DNA from: Bacteroidales bacterium
GTDB taxonomy: Bacteria; Bacteroidota; Bacteroidia; Bacteroidales; WCHB1-69
Length of the DNA stretch: 64,000 nucleotides
Direction: 5' to 3'
Assembly (NCBI GenBank): GCA_024400875.1
Contig: JAKSMB010000005.1
Location: 33,206 to 97,205 of the forward strand
Position numbers and translations under genes: made by a program. Positions 1 to 9,926 of this stretch are shown here, in pieces; position 1 is the stretch's first letter; each line of letters begins with the position of its first letter. The notes under the pieces are model-generated. The model was given only the letters and a program-made list of their open reading frames with translations, was not told where the DNA came from and searched no databases.

Positions 1-1
1 C

Positions 2-1711
2 ACCTACAACGATTACGAGGTGGCCCGCACCTGGATTCTTTTCGGAGATCCAACCCTGATGGTTCGCACCAACATTCCTCAACAACTCACTGTTAATCAC
101 GAAGAACAGGTAATGTTAGGAGCTACTGATCTTGAACTCTCCTCTGCCGTTGAAGGTGCACGAATTACCTTTACCAACAACAATGAAATTTTGGGTACCG
201 GATTTATTCAGAATGGCACCGCATCCATGCCTATTCCAACAAGTTTAATTGCTATGGACACCATTCACATTCTGGCATCCGCTCCTAACTATCTTCCTTA
301 CGAATCTGACGTTGTTCTTATCCCAAGCGACGGCCCATACATCTCCATCAGCACGCCAGTGCTTCACGACAATGGCAACAATGATGGTAATGCTGACTAC
401 AGCGAGAATATTACCGTAGATCTGCCACTCGTAAATATGGGTAATGCACCTACAAACAACATCACCTTGGAAATTTCCACAGATGACGAATATGTAACCC
501 TGCTGAGCACTACGGCAACATACACAGGCGAAATACAACCTGACGCTACAGCTATTCTAACCAACGCATTCTCATTCCAGGTTTCCAATTCCGTACCTGC
601 TGCACACGCTGTCAATTTCAACGTTCGCTTGCAATACAGCGGTGAAGATCGAAATGCACGCAAAACAATCATTTTACACGCTCCAACTCCTACAGTTGGT
701 AATCTTGTAATTAACGATCAAATTGGAAATAACAACGGTAAAATCGATTTCAATGAAACCTCCTATTTAGATATCACCATCGAAAACAAGGGCAACGGAG
801 CAGCAGCTCCTGGCTCTGCCAATCTCGCTTGTCTGGATGGACGACTCATTCTCTATCGTTTTCCTACCGATGTAGCCTCCATTGATGCAAACGGATCTCA
901 AGTTGTCTCCTTCAAAATAAAACCCGCAAACTTCGTTCAAGGTTCCTGTCAGACAACCCTTCGATTAACCTATTATGCAGACGGATATAGTGCATCTAAA
1001 GATTTTAAGCTCAAAATTGGTGAAGAGGTTGAAGATTGGGAAAGTGGAGATTTTGCACAATACAACTGGACCAACACTTCTACCAAACCTTGGACAATTG
1101 ATACACAAAACCCATACGACGGTAACTACTGTGTTCGTTCTGGCGCAATTAACGACAATCAGAATTCCACATTAACCATCACAAAATATTGTGCAGGTAC
1201 TGACTCCATCTCCTTCTACTATTATGTATCTTCAGAAGAAGGCTATGACTACCTGAAGTTTTACATCAACAACAGTGTAAAGGCTTCCTGGAGTGGTACT
1301 CAAGATTGGACATACGCAGCCTTCCCTGTTCCAGAAGGTCAAACAACCTTTAAATGGAGCTATGTTAAAGACAGTTATATGAGCGCTGGCAGCGATCTTG
1401 CCAAAATTGATCATATCGTATTCCCTGCATCCAGCAATCCCGTTTCCATCGACGAAGTTGTTGCTAACGAAGATTGGACCCTCATGCCAAACCCAACTGC
1501 TGATAAAGTTCAAATTCTGGTTCCAGAAACTTCACAAGGTGCAGATGTTCTCTATCAACTATTCGACCTTTCTGGTAGAATGCTGCAACAAGATGCCATC
1601 AACGGTGCAAGCGCCACCCTTTCCTTAGGTGCTTACAATAGCGGTCTCTATTTTGTTAGAATACTGAAAGACAACACCTTGATTGGAACTTATAAAATCG
1701 TTAAGCAATAA
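2..1711 (+). CDS. C25 gingipain-like T9SS-secreted protease, C-terminal part (5' end outside window)
   Basis: The reading frame is open to the left edge, so the GTG at 20 is not a credible start. The first residues (TYNDYEVARTWILFGDPTLM) resemble the end of the gingipain-type C25 peptidase domain, where a W-x-L-F-G-D-P motif closes the catalytic domain. The catalytic His/Cys would lie upstream. After it come Ig-like/CARDB-like beta domains (about residues 30-340 of the visible part) and a domain with WxxxxFxxYxW-type jelly-roll character. The last ~85 residues are a type A T9SS sorting domain (MPNPTADKV, then FDLSGR, then GLYFVRI and a K-rich end). The protein is therefore expected to be secreted through the outer membrane and anchored or released. 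The stop overlaps the surE start (TAATG). The C25 assignment rests on a short stretch; the T9SS domain is clear. Confidence 0.8.
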   Translation, partial: TYNDYEVARTWILFGDPTLMVRTNIPQQLTVNHEEQVMLGATDLELSSAVEGARITFTNNNEILGTGFIQNGTASMPIPTSLIAMDTIHILASAPNYLPYESDVVLIPSDGPYISISTPVLHDNGNNDGNADYSENITVDLPLVNMGNAPTNNITLEISTDDEYVTLLSTTATYTGEIQPDATAILTNAFSFQVSNSVPAAHAVNFNVRLQYSGEDRNARKTIILHAPTPTVGNLVINDQIGNNNGKIDFNETSYLDITIENKGNGAAAPGSANLACLDGRLILYRFPTDVASIDANGSQVVSFKIKPANFVQGSCQTTLRLTYYADGYSASKDFKLKIGEEVEDWESGDFAQYNWTNTSTKPWTIDTQNPYDGNYCVRSGAINDNQNSTLTITKYCAGTDSISFYYYVSSEEGYDYLKFYINNSVKASWSGTQDWTYAAFPVPEGQTTFKWSYVKDSYMSAGSDLAKIDHIVFPASSNPVSIDEVVANEDWTLMPNPTADKVQILVPETSQGADVLYQLFDLSGRMLQQDAINGASATLSLGAYNSGLYFVRILKDNTLIGTYKIVKQ

Positions 1712-2490
1712 TGGAAAATAAGCCTGTCATTTTAATCGTCAACGACGACGGCTACGAAGCCAAAGGTCTGAAAGCGATGGTGGAAATCGCCAAAGACTTC
1801 GGAGAGGTTTACGTAGTCACACCCGACTCGTCACGCTCAGGCATGTCGCATGCCATCACGATTGGCACACCCTTGCGTCTGCGAAAGTATCACCAAGAAG
1901 AAGGTGTAGAATATTGGCGTACCAATGGAACTCCTGTTGACTGTGTAAAATTAGGTCAACGTGTGCTATTGAAAGACCGTAAAATCGACCTGGTATTATC
2001 AGGCATCAACCACGGTTCCAACTCTTCAGCCAGCGTTATCTATTCAGGAACAATGGCGGGCGCTATCGAAGCTTCCTTTGAATACCCAGCCATCGGCATC
2101 TCCCTTCTTGACTATGCTCCAGATGCCGATTTCACGGCTGCCATTCACTTTGGCAAAATAATTGTGGAAAAAGTGCTCAAAGAAGGCCTTCCTGAGCACG
2201 TATGCCTCAATGTTAACGTGCCTGTTCTACCCATTGAGCAAATCAAAGGGATAAAAATCACTCGGCAAACCAACGGCTACTGGGAAGAAGAATTCGTTGA
2301 ACAAAGCGATCCATACGGCGGCAAATGCTATTGGCTCTCCGGCCATCTGGTTGACATCGACCATAAGGAAGACTCTTGCCAATGGGCGCTTGACAATGGA
2401 TACATATCTGTACAACCGGTGCAATACGACCTTACAGCTTATTCAGCATTAAATAACATTAAATATTTAGAAGATGAATTTAAAAGATAG
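1711..2490 (+). CDS. surE: 5'/3'-nucleotidase SurE
   Basis: SurE is a metal-dependent survival-protein phosphatase that removes phosphate from nucleoside monophosphates. At 259 residues it has the family length. Visible signatures are the N-terminal metal-binding NDDG motif (residues ~10-14), the SGINHGSN loop (~97-104) and the YSGTMAGAIEA segment. The ATG overlaps the stop of the upstream protease by one base, so the two are translationally coupled. It overlaps the next small membrane-protein gene by 17 bp. The pairing with a secreted protease looks positional rather than functional. Confidence 0.97.
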   Translation: MENKPVILIVNDDGYEAKGLKAMVEIAKDFGEVYVVTPDSSRSGMSHAITIGTPLRLRKYHQEEGVEYWRTNGTPVDCVKLGQRVLLKDRKIDLVLSGINHGSNSSASVIYSGTMAGAIEASFEYPAIGISLLDYAPDADFTAAIHFGKIIVEKVLKEGLPEHVCLNVNVPVLPIEQIKGIKITRQTNGYWEEEFVEQSDPYGGKCYWLSGHLVDIDHKEDSCQWALDNGYISVQPVQYDLTAYSALNNIKYLEDEFKR

Positions 2491-2791
2491 ACTTAGAAGT
2501 GACTCCTATTCTATGGGACTCTTACTTGGATTTATTGTCCCTATCGTACTGTTCGCCATTCTTTTCGGCGGCATGATGGTATTGGAACATTACAATGAAT
2601 TTATGTTGATGCGCAACCCTGACCTCAACCACAAAATGGTTCCAAAGTTGATCTTGGTTGCCATTTTGCCATCCGTATTCATAATGCGTCACTACCTTTT
2701 GAACCTCAAATACGATAAAACGGGACGTGGCATTTTGATTGCCACGTTCGTTATCAGTATCGCATTTGTGATTACACAATTTACACTATAA
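2474..2791 (+). CDS. Small membrane protein, three predicted TM segments
   Basis: This 105-residue protein has hydrophobic stretches at about 14-37, 58-77 and 86-104 separated by short charged loops, so it should be an inner-membrane protein. Its start lies inside the end of surE (17-bp overlap), which implies co-translation. I do not recognise a named family. Similar small membrane ORFs follow surE in other Bacteroidales, from general memory, but this was not checked. It converges with dnaJ, leaving only 4 bp between the stops. Confidence 0.75.
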   Translation: MNLKDRLRSDSYSMGLLLGFIVPIVLFAILFGGMMVLEHYNEFMLMRNPDLNHKMVPKLILVAILPSVFIMRHYLLNLKYDKTGRGILIATFVISIAFVITQFTL

Positions 2792-2795
2792 AAGA

Positions 2796-3989
2796 TTAGT
2801 CTCTGAAAAACTGTTTTACACGATTGAAGACACTGCGCTCGTTCTTTCCAGGTTTAGGAACGAAATTATCATGAGAGCTCAGGTCTTCAATTATTTTTTT
2901 CTCCTCTTTGGTGAGGTTCTTAGGAGTCCACACGTTCACGTTCACGATAAGATCGCCAACATTATGTGATTGGATTTGAGGCATACCCTTGCCTTGCAAA
3001 CGCAGAATCTGTCCTCCTTGCGTGCCCGGAGCAATCTTCACTTTTGCTTTTCCATTGAGGGTTGGAATTTCAACGGAAGCACCGAGAGCGGCCTGAGGGA
3101 AGCTGATGTAATAGTTGAGATAGAGGTTGTTACCATCACGTTCAAACACTTCGTGTTCTGCAATCTCGATAGAAACCAAAAGATCGCCATTGATGCCTCC
3201 GTTTGGAGCAGCATGTCCTTTACCACGAATGGTGAGTTGCATACCGGTATCTACCCCTGCAGGGATGGAGATTTCCATAACCTCTTCGCCTTGAACAACG
3301 CCCTGACCATGGCAATGGGTACAAGGATCCTTAATGATTTCGCCCGTACCATTACAACGCGAGCAGGTGGTAACCTGTTGCATGATGCCAAACATGCTGC
3401 GTTGTTGACGCACCTCCTGACCAGAGCCGTGACACGTTGGGCAAGTCTCCTTGCTGTGCTCATCTTTAGCACCCGTTCCATTACAATGCTCACAAGGAAC
3501 GTGTTTTTTCACCTTTATTTTCTTGACAGTATCAGTAGCAGCTTCCTCAAGTGTAAGTTTCACCTTGATACGGATGTTGCCACCTCTTTGAACACGGCGT
3601 TGCTGGCCACCACCGCCGCCGCCACCAAACAGGTCGCCGATGTTGAAGCCGCCGCCCATTCCACCCATTCCGCCGAAGATATCACCGAAACGAGAGAAAA
3701 TATCACTGATGTCGAAGCCTGCACCACCACCGCCGCCAAAGCCGCCGCTCATACCGGCATGGCCAAATTGGTCGTAGCGTGATTTCTTCTCAGGAGTACT
3801 CAGTACATCGTATGCTTCTGCAGCCTCTTTGAACTTGTCTTCCGCATCTTTCTTTTCCTCTTCGGTACCATTCACCCATCTGTCGGGATGATACTGCATC
3901 GCTTTTTTTCGATAGGCTTTCTTTATCTCATCAGCACTGGCACTTTTATCCACGCCAAGCACTTCGTAATAATCTCTTTTCTCTGCCAT
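2796..3989 (-). CDS. dnaJ: Chaperone DnaJ (Hsp40)
   Basis: DnaJ is the co-chaperone that stimulates DnaK ATPase and delivers unfolded clients. It is 397 residues with the full type I layout: J domain (1-~70) with HPD at residues 34-36; a Gly/Phe-rich linker with long GGGG runs (~80-130); a zinc-binding region with four CxxCxGxG repeats ([32 protein letters not shown]); and the C-terminal client-binding domains. It lies 13 bp downstream of grpE on the same strand, so the two form a heat-shock operon. dnaK is not in the window. Confidence 0.98.
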   Translation of the reverse strand: MAEKRDYYEVLGVDKSASADEIKKAYRKKAMQYHPDRWVNGTEEEKKDAEDKFKEAAEAYDVLSTPEKKSRYDQFGHAGMSGGFGGGGGAGFDISDIFSRFGDIFGGMGGMGGGFNIGDLFGGGGGGGQQRRVQRGGNIRIKVKLTLEEAATDTVKKIKVKKHVPCEHCNGTGAKDEHSKETCPTCHGSGQEVRQQRSMFGIMQQVTTCSRCNGTGEIIKDPCTHCHGQGVVQGEEVMEISIPAGVDTGMQLTIRGKGHAAPNGGINGDLLVSIEIAEHEVFERDGNNLYLNYYISFPQAALGASVEIPTLNGKAKVKIAPGTQGGQILRLQGKGMPQIQSHNVGDLIVNVNVWTPKNLTKEEKKIIEDLSSHDNFVPKPGKNERSVFNRVKQFFRD

Positions 3990-4002
3990 AAACTATTGTA
4001 TA

Positions 4003-4632
4003 TTATTGTGCAACAACAACTTTTGCAAAACGGATCACTTTATCCTTGATTTTGTAACCCTTTTCGGTCACATCAATCACCTTACCTTTATCTTCTTCCT
4101 TATCGGTTGGAAAATGGGTAATCGCTTCGTGAAAATCAGTGTCAAAGGTTTCGCCTTTTGCTACGATTTCCTCTACATCAAAGCGTTTGAGCAGTTGTTG
4201 TAATTTATTGTATATGAGATTAAATCCCTCTTTAATGGCATTTATATCTTCCGCCTTCTCATTGGCAGCGATCGCTCTTTCATAGTCATCAATTACTGGG
4301 AGCAAATCAATGATCACCTTCTCAGAAGCCGTTGCAATGAGATCCAACTTCTCGCGAGAGACACGTTTTTTATAATTGTCGAACTCAGAATACAAACGTA
4401 GAAAACGGTCGTTAAGTTCCGCCTTTTCTACTTTTATCTTTTCAACTTCTTCTTCCAGTTCCTGAATTCTTTCTTTATCCTTATTTTTTTTGGAAAAAAT
4501 GCCGCTTTTCTTTTTTTTGTCAGTGTCATCAACATTTTCAGTGACATTGTCAGCAGAAGCAGCGGTATCCTCAGTCATTTCAATATCCTTTTGTGTTTCC
4601 TCGGTCTGGTTAACTTTTTCCTCGTTTTCCAT
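4003..4632 (-). CDS. grpE: Nucleotide exchange factor GrpE
   Basis: GrpE releases ADP from DnaK. It is 209 residues. The first ~75 residues are acidic and Thr/Lys-rich low complexity (KNKDKERIQELEEEVEK begins the long coiled coil). The conserved core FDNYKKRVSREK and LLPVIDDYERA follows, and then the beta domain ending in VIRFAKVVVAQ. This is the normal family layout, with the variable N-terminal tail usual in Bacteroidota. It is first gene of grpE-dnaJ. I see no clear TAnnTTTG promoter in the AT-rich 200 bp upstream, so control may use an alternative sigma factor; this is an inference. Confidence 0.97.
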   Translation of the reverse strand: MENEEKVNQTEETQKDIEMTEDTAASADNVTENVDDTDKKKKSGIFSKKNKDKERIQELEEEVEKIKVEKAELNDRFLRLYSEFDNYKKRVSREKLDLIATASEKVIIDLLPVIDDYERAIAANEKAEDINAIKEGFNLIYNKLQQLLKRFDVEEIVAKGETFDTDFHEAITHFPTDKEEDKGKVIDVTEKGYKIKDKVIRFAKVVVAQ

Positions 4633-4778
4633 AAGTATCTATATTATAAAGTTTTATTTACTATAATGCTAAATTGAAAATTGGTATTTTTTTAAAAGGC
4701 TCCGCATTGTAGCAAATAATTTGCCAATTGGTAAGAGATATGTAATTTTATAATCTCCAAACCTGCCATTTAAAAGAA

Positions 4779-4805
4779 ACGAAGGATGGCAGAACCATCC
4801 TTCGT
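4779..4805 (-). terminator. Rho-independent terminator of ackA
   Basis: A perfect 11-bp stem, ACGAAGGATGG with CCATCCTTCGT around a 5-nt loop, lies about 40 bp beyond the ackA stop. On the minus strand it is followed by TTTCTTTT. It separates ackA from grpE-dnaJ. Confidence 0.8.
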
Positions 4806-4843
4806 ACTATTTCACATTTACAGGCGATTTATCTTGTATTTAA

Positions 4844-6043
4844 TTATTTAACAAGTTTATAGGTATCCATTGCCATAACCAACTCTTCGTTTGTAGTTAC
4901 GGAAACGAGTTTCACCTTAGATTCTGGAGTAGAGATGATGCCATCTTCGCCAGCATATTTCTTGTTAGCTTCAACATCCAACTTAGTGCCGAGCCAATCG
5001 AGGTCGTTGCAGATAGCCTCGCGCTGGAACCAAGCGTTTTCGCCGATACCACCAGTGAAGAGGATCAGGTCAACGCCACCCATTGCAGCAGCGTATGCGC
5101 CGATGTATTTCTTTACGCGGTAAGCAAACATATTGAATGCATAGGTAGAACGTTCGTCACCAGCATCGCGGCCAGCGCGGATGTCACGCATATCAACGCT
5201 CTTGCCAGAGATACCGAGCAAACCACATTTCTTATTGATGAAGGTGTTGAGTTGTTTGGTATCCATATTTTCTGAATCCATGATATAAATCAACGCACCA
5301 GCATCGATATCACCACAACGGGTACCCATCATCAAACCTTCTACTGGGGTGAAGCCCATAGAGTTGTCGATAGATTTACCGTTTTTGATAGCGGTGATAG
5401 AAGCGCCGTTGCCAAGGTGGCAGCTAACGATCTTACAGTTGTTGTAATCCAAACCTGCCAATTCAGCGGCCTTTGGTCCAACATATTTGTGGCTGGTACC
5501 GTGGAAACCGTAACGACGGATTTTCTTTTCTGTGTACATTTCGTAAGGAAGTGCATACAAGAAAGCTTCTGGTGGCATAGTCTGATGGAAAGAAGTGTCG
5601 AAGATACCCACATGCTTAATGTTCGGGAGCAGCTTCATCATTACATTGATACCGAGAAGAGAAGCAGGATTGTGCAGCGGAGCAAGTTCGCAAAGCTTGC
5701 CGATTTCTTCAATTTCTTTAGGACCGAGAACCATGCTACGATCGAAATATTCACCACCATGAGCTACGCGGTGACCCACAGCGTTGATTTCATCCAAAGA
5801 TTTGATGACACCATGTTGAGGGTCCATCAAAGCGTCCAAAACAAGCTTAACGCCAATTTCATGGTCAGCGATTGGGGTTTGAACATAGTATTTTTCCTTG
5901 CCAACAGGTTTGTGGGTAAATTCACCCATTTCCAAACCTACGCGTTCAACAAGACCTTTGGCCAACAATTCCGGTTGCGGTTCCATTTCCAACAATTGAT
6001 ACTTGATGGAGGAACTACCACAATTTAATACGAGTACTTTCAT
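4844..6043 (-). CDS. ackA: Acetate kinase
   Basis: Acetate kinase makes ATP and acetate from acetyl phosphate in fermentation. The 399 residues match the family. Signatures are the N-terminal VLNCGSSSIKYQL motif, GHRVAHGG, the catalytic region FDTSFHQTMP, YGFHGTSHKYV, HLGNGAS and FTGGIGENA. It is a single-gene transcript: its own promoter lies upstream, a strong terminator downstream. The phosphotransacetylase gene often found next to ackA is not adjacent here. Confidence 0.98.
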   Translation of the reverse strand: MKVLVLNCGSSSIKYQLLEMEPQPELLAKGLVERVGLEMGEFTHKPVGKEKYYVQTPIADHEIGVKLVLDALMDPQHGVIKSLDEINAVGHRVAHGGEYFDRSMVLGPKEIEEIGKLCELAPLHNPASLLGINVMMKLLPNIKHVGIFDTSFHQTMPPEAFLYALPYEMYTEKKIRRYGFHGTSHKYVGPKAAELAGLDYNNCKIVSCHLGNGASITAIKNGKSIDNSMGFTPVEGLMMGTRCGDIDAGALIYIMDSENMDTKQLNTFINKKCGLLGISGKSVDMRDIRAGRDAGDERSTYAFNMFAYRVKKYIGAYAAAMGGVDLILFTGGIGENAWFQREAICNDLDWLGTKLDVEANKKYAGEDGIISTPESKVKLVSVTTNEELVMAMDTYKLVK

Positions 6044-6092
6044 TTTGTATGATAGATTTTTAAGTTAAAGACGTTGTTTTTTAAAAACGGCC

Positions 6093-6100
6093 GCAAATAT
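6093..6100 (-). promoter_or_regulatory. Bacteroidota -7 box for ackA
   Basis: TATATTTG on the minus strand, about 50 bp upstream of the ackA ATG, matches the TAnnTTTG consensus. The -33 TTG element was not clearly seen. Confidence 0.55.
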
Positions 6101-6142
6101 AACAAATATATAAAAAAGGTTGCTTATTATCCATCTTTTTTA

Positions 6143-6150
6143 TATCTTTG
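6143..6150 (+). promoter_or_regulatory. Bacteroidota -7 box for the OmpA/TPR lipoprotein
   Basis: TATCTTTG, with a TTG about 22 bp upstream (near 6119) that could be the -33 element. It lies 58 bp before the ATG at 6208. It is divergent from the ackA promoter. Confidence 0.6.
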
Positions 6151-6207
6151 CATCGTTTATAATAAGAATATAAAATATTAATTATCAATTAAATAGAAAA
6201 AATTACA

Positions 6208-8025
6208 ATGAAGAAAATCTACGTTTTAGGTTTTGCATGTTTAACAGCAGCCATGCTAACAGGCTGCGGATTTGGTAAAATGGTAACGAAATACCCTGAA
6301 GTATCCGTTACATTCGACAATCCAGACCTTGAGAACAAAGGCGGTGAAGTAGCATACACCATTAAAGGTGAATTCCCTGCAAAATACATGAAGAAGAAAG
6401 CCACGATGACGATGCAACCTTCCATCAAGGTTGCCGGCGCCAACGAAGCAGAACCATTTGTAACTTTGAAATTCAAAGGCGAAAAAGCTAAAGGTGAAGG
6501 CACAACCATCAGCTGGAAGAATGGTGGCACTTTCACACAAACGGGTACTTTCAAGTTCAAAGAAGACTACGAAGATGCTGAAATCGTTGCTACAGCCAAT
6601 GCACAGCTCAAGAAGAAAAGCACAACCTTGAGTCCCGAAAAGAACTTAGGCGAAGGCATCGGCAACACCTCTTCCCGTATCAACCTCCAACCTTCATTGA
6701 CCGACAACGGTAAAGGTGGTAATTTCTTGAACGCTGCACACAATTTCAAGACCGAATTCGTTGGTAGAACCGCTACCATCTATTTCGACCTTAACAGTTC
6801 CGCTATGAACTGGAGTAACAAGAACAACAAGAACCAAGCAGCCAAGGATTCTATCAAGGCGTTCATCAACTTCTTGGGTCAAGATCTTATCATCGACCGC
6901 GTTGTCATCTCCGGCTGGGCTTCTCCAGAAGGTGAAGAAAGCAACAACCAAGGTCTTTCTGAAAGACGTTTCGACCAAGGTAAGAAATGGTTCTCCGAAC
7001 AATATGAAAAATATCTGAGAGACTACGCTAAGAAGAACAAAATCAAAATGAAAGATCTGCAAAGACCTACATTTGAATATGTTAACAATGCCAAGGGTGA
7101 AGACTGGGACGGCTTTGAAGCTGCTGTTGAAAAATCAAACATGGCTCAAAAGAACCAAATCCTCAACGTCGTTAAATCACAAAGCAACAACGCTATGCGT
7201 GAACAGAAGATTCGTGAAATGACCGACATCTATCCTGAAATCGCCGACGTGATCCTTCCTCCTTTGAGACGTGCTGAAATGCAACTCATCTGCAAGAAAC
7301 ACGACACCTACACCGACGCTGAGTTGATCAGCAAGGTATTGGCTTCTCCTCAAGATTTTTCTGCTAACGAACGTTTGTATGCTGCTTCTGTTTGCAACAA
7401 CACCCAAGATATGGAAGCTATCTACAAAGCACTCACCAACGATACCCAATCCGATTGGCGTGCATTCAACGACCTTGGCGCGCTCTACCTGAGCGAATAT
7501 TACAAGGGCGATAGCAAGAAGTTGCAAGAAGCTATCAATTGGTTGAAGAAGGCTGAAGCGCTCTCTCCAAACAACGGCGTTATCCTCAACAACCTCGCTA
7601 TGGCTGAGTTCCTTCAAGGCAACTATGCTGAAGCTCGTACGAACTTCAACAAGTCAAGCGAAGCTTCTGTTGCTCCTGTAAACCAAGACTATGTAAAAGG
7701 TATGTACAGCATCATCGACGGCGACTACACACAAGCTGCTCAATTGATGAACAACAGAAACTGCGACTACAACACCGCACTCGTTCAAATCCTGAACAAG
7801 GACTACACTGCTGCACAAAACACCTTGAACTGCATCGAAAAAGTGGATGCTAAAACCGCTTATTTGAAAGCTGTTTTGGCTGCACGTTTGAAACAAGAAG
7901 CTGACGTTTACAGCAACCTCGAAGCTGCTTTCAAATTGGATCCATCTTTGAAAACTACTGCAAAGAAAGATGCTGAATTCAAGAAATACCGTCGCACTGA
8001 AACCTTCAAAAACTTAGTAAAATAA
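6208..8025 (+). CDS. Lipoprotein with OmpA-like domain and TPR repeats
   Basis: This 605-residue protein has a lipoprotein signal with lipobox LTGC (Cys at about residue 20), so it is membrane-anchored after export. Residues ~25-150 form beta-rich repeats (KPEVSVTF, GGEVAYTIKGEFP). Residues ~190-290 resemble an OmpA C-terminal peptidoglycan-binding domain (TIYFDLNSSAM, VVISGWASPEG, LSERR). Residues ~400-590 contain tetratricopeptide repeats (ALYLSEYYKGD, NWLKKAEALSPNNGVILNNLAMAEF is the clearest region). The fit is a periplasmic protein tethering the outer membrane to peptidoglycan while binding partners through its TPRs. It has its own promoter and a strong terminator. The exact role is unknown. 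Confidence 0.85.
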   Translation: MKKIYVLGFACLTAAMLTGCGFGKMVTKYPEVSVTFDNPDLENKGGEVAYTIKGEFPAKYMKKKATMTMQPSIKVAGANEAEPFVTLKFKGEKAKGEGTTISWKNGGTFTQTGTFKFKEDYEDAEIVATANAQLKKKSTTLSPEKNLGEGIGNTSSRINLQPSLTDNGKGGNFLNAAHNFKTEFVGRTATIYFDLNSSAMNWSNKNNKNQAAKDSIKAFINFLGQDLIIDRVVISGWASPEGEESNNQGLSERRFDQGKKWFSEQYEKYLRDYAKKNKIKMKDLQRPTFEYVNNAKGEDWDGFEAAVEKSNMAQKNQILNVVKSQSNNAMREQKIREMTDIYPEIADVILPPLRRAEMQLICKKHDTYTDAELISKVLASPQDFSANERLYAASVCNNTQDMEAIYKALTNDTQSDWRAFNDLGALYLSEYYKGDSKKLQEAINWLKKAEALSPNNGVILNNLAMAEFLQGNYAEARTNFNKSSEASVAPVNQDYVKGMYSIIDGDYTQAAQLMNNRNCDYNTALVQILNKDYTAAQNTLNCIEKVDAKTAYLKAVLAARLKQEADVYSNLEAAFKLDPSLKTTAKKDAEFKKYRRTETFKNLVK

Positions 8026-8071
8026 CAACGGCTATCGGCCCAGAATTGTTGGCCCTTAGCAACTATCATAC

Positions 8072-8114
8072 AAGCAGTTGACTGATGGCTCTCGTCATTG
8101 TCAACTGCTTTTTT
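8072..8114 (+). terminator. Rho-independent terminator after the OmpA/TPR lipoprotein
   Basis: The stem AAGCAGTTGAC pairs with GTCAACTGCTT across a 17-nt loop and is followed by a T run. It sits 47 bp after the stop codon and 23 bp before the next gene. Confidence 0.8.
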
Positions 8115-8136
8115 AGTAATCTAAACCAGAAACATT

Positions 8137-9009
8137 ATGACTGAAAACCGAAACATGGCCATCGCGTACGACTTCGACGGTACGCTCGCACCCGGCAATA
8201 TGCAGGAATACAACTTCATCCCGGATCTCAATATGGACAAAGGCGAATTCTGGGAAGAAGCCAACGAAATGGCCAAGACCCACGATATGGACGAAGTTTT
8301 GGCCTATATGCATCTGATGCTCCTAAAGGCCAAAGAAAAAAACATCTCCATTCGGGAAGATGCCTTTATGAAGTACGGAGAAAAAATCACCTTTTTTGAG
8401 GGAGTGGAAGACTACTTTGAGCGAATTAACAACTATGCTGCCCAGAAAAACATCCACTTAGAGCATTTCATCATCTCCTCTGGCCTACGTGAATTTGTGA
8501 AAGGTACCGCCATTGCAAAACACTTCAAAAGCATATTCGCTTCCGGTTTTCAATACGATCAAAACGGCATCGCCTGCTGGCCTGCCTTGGTTGTAAACTA
8601 CACCAATAAAACCCAGTTCCTTTTCCGTATCAACAAGGGCATCTACAATTCCTACGACAATACGCTCATAAACAAATCGATGCCAGAAGATGAACGTACC
8701 GTACCATTCTCAAACATCGTCTATATCGGAGATGGTGAAACCGACGTTCCCGCTATGAAAATGGTAAACCTTTACGGAGGAACCACTATCGCCGTATACA
8801 ATCCCCTCTCCAAGCCTACGGCACATCGTCCAAAATCCTCAAAGGACATTTGTTTAGACCTCATCCGACAGAATCGTGCCGACTATATCGCACCCACCAA
8901 CTATTCAGAAGGTGGAGAACTTGACACGATGCTCAAGAAAATCATCGACAAGACAGCGATGGAGCAAGACTTGCTAAGCTTGAAATACAAAGAAGTAAAC
9001 AAACAATAA
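8137..9009 (+). CDS. HAD-superfamily hydrolase (phosphoserine phosphatase-like)
   Basis: This 290-residue soluble protein has HAD motif I (YDFDGTLAPG, the nucleophile Asp and acid Asp at residues ~11-13), motif II in the ISSG segment (~115) and motif IV in IGDGETDVPAMK (~195-206). It has the C1-cap layout of phosphoserine phosphatase-like enzymes. Substrate cannot be told. It is followed closely by two genes on the same strand with 14-bp and 1-bp-overlap junctions, so it probably opens a three-gene operon. Confidence 0.85.
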   Translation: MTENRNMAIAYDFDGTLAPGNMQEYNFIPDLNMDKGEFWEEANEMAKTHDMDEVLAYMHLMLLKAKEKNISIREDAFMKYGEKITFFEGVEDYFERINNYAAQKNIHLEHFIISSGLREFVKGTAIAKHFKSIFASGFQYDQNGIACWPALVVNYTNKTQFLFRINKGIYNSYDNTLINKSMPEDERTVPFSNIVYIGDGETDVPAMKMVNLYGGTTIAVYNPLSKPTAHRPKSSKDICLDLIRQNRADYIAPTNYSEGGELDTMLKKIIDKTAMEQDLLSLKYKEVNKQ

Positions 9010-9023
9010 CTTTATAATTGGAA

Positions 9024-9926
9024 ATGAATATGAAAACGCTGAAAATTATCAAAATAGAAAACCAACGCGTAGGTTATAACGAAAACGACATCGAGCCATT
9101 GGAATACACGGAAGTTATGGCCACCTATAATGCGGCAGGACAAATCCTTCGTGAAGAAAGATACAACAGCGATGGCGAGCTCAACACGTTGACCATCAAC
9201 ACGTATGATGACAATAATCTACTGATCGAAACCGAACAATACGATCAAGACGACATTCTCTTGCAGAAAACCATCAATTACTACAACGAAAATCAGCAAC
9301 TGGTGCAACAAGGCAACTTCTTTGGAGAAGGCGACTTTGAATACATCACCAAGTACGTTTACGACGACAACAACAACCTTCTCCGCCTGGAGATGTACGA
9401 TGGCGATGACCTGGACTATGTAGAAAAAGAAATGGAATACAGCGATGGATTGCTCGTGCAGGAAATCGAGAACGACGATTACGGTAATAAGTTATATGTT
9501 CACCATTATTCCTACAATGATAAAGGACAAACCATCAAGCACGTGCGCGATGAGATTCAGAACAAAGACCGTCGCACCTACGAATACAGCTATGATGAAA
9601 ACGGCAACCGCATCAAGGATTTAATCTACGACTACGGCAATTCGCTTATCGCCAAAATCTATCGCCAATTTGACGAACAGAACCGTCAGGTTGAAGTAGA
9701 AGAAGAAGATTTGGACAGCTACCGTAAGATCACGATGGAATACGATGGCGATCTTGTAGTGAAGAACAGTCTTTTCACCAAAGAAGGTCAGCTTCTAGGC
9801 TGGGCAGAATACACCTATGATGAGAATCAAAAGGAAAATGCCGCACGCGAATATATTCAAGATGAAGTAAAGCCCGAAAACTACCGCTTGCTTCGTGAAA
9901 CCCGCTATATTAGAGAAGAAAAATAA
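9024..9926 (+). CDS. YD/RHS-repeat-like protein without a signal peptide
   Basis: About 300 residues made of repeating beta units of the form Y-D/N-x-x-x-x-L/I-x-x-x-x-x-Y (for example TYDDNNLLIETEQYD, YVYDDNNNLLRLEMYD, YSYDENGNRIKDLIYD). This resembles YD/RHS repeats or the YwqK-type MORN-like antitoxin repeats. There is no signal peptide, so it should be cytoplasmic. The longest frame starts at TTG 9018; ATG 9024 or ATG 9030 is more likely, and I chose 9024. It is very acidic. The stop overlaps the next ATG by one base. No specific function can be assigned. Confidence 0.7.
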   Translation: MNMKTLKIIKIENQRVGYNENDIEPLEYTEVMATYNAAGQILREERYNSDGELNTLTINTYDDNNLLIETEQYDQDDILLQKTINYYNENQQLVQQGNFFGEGDFEYITKYVYDDNNNLLRLEMYDGDDLDYVEKEMEYSDGLLVQEIENDDYGNKLYVHHYSYNDKGQTIKHVRDEIQNKDRRTYEYSYDENGNRIKDLIYDYGNSLIAKIYRQFDEQNRQVEVEEEDLDSYRKITMEYDGDLVVKNSLFTKEGQLLGWAEYTYDENQKENAAREYIQDEVKPENYRLLRETRYIREEK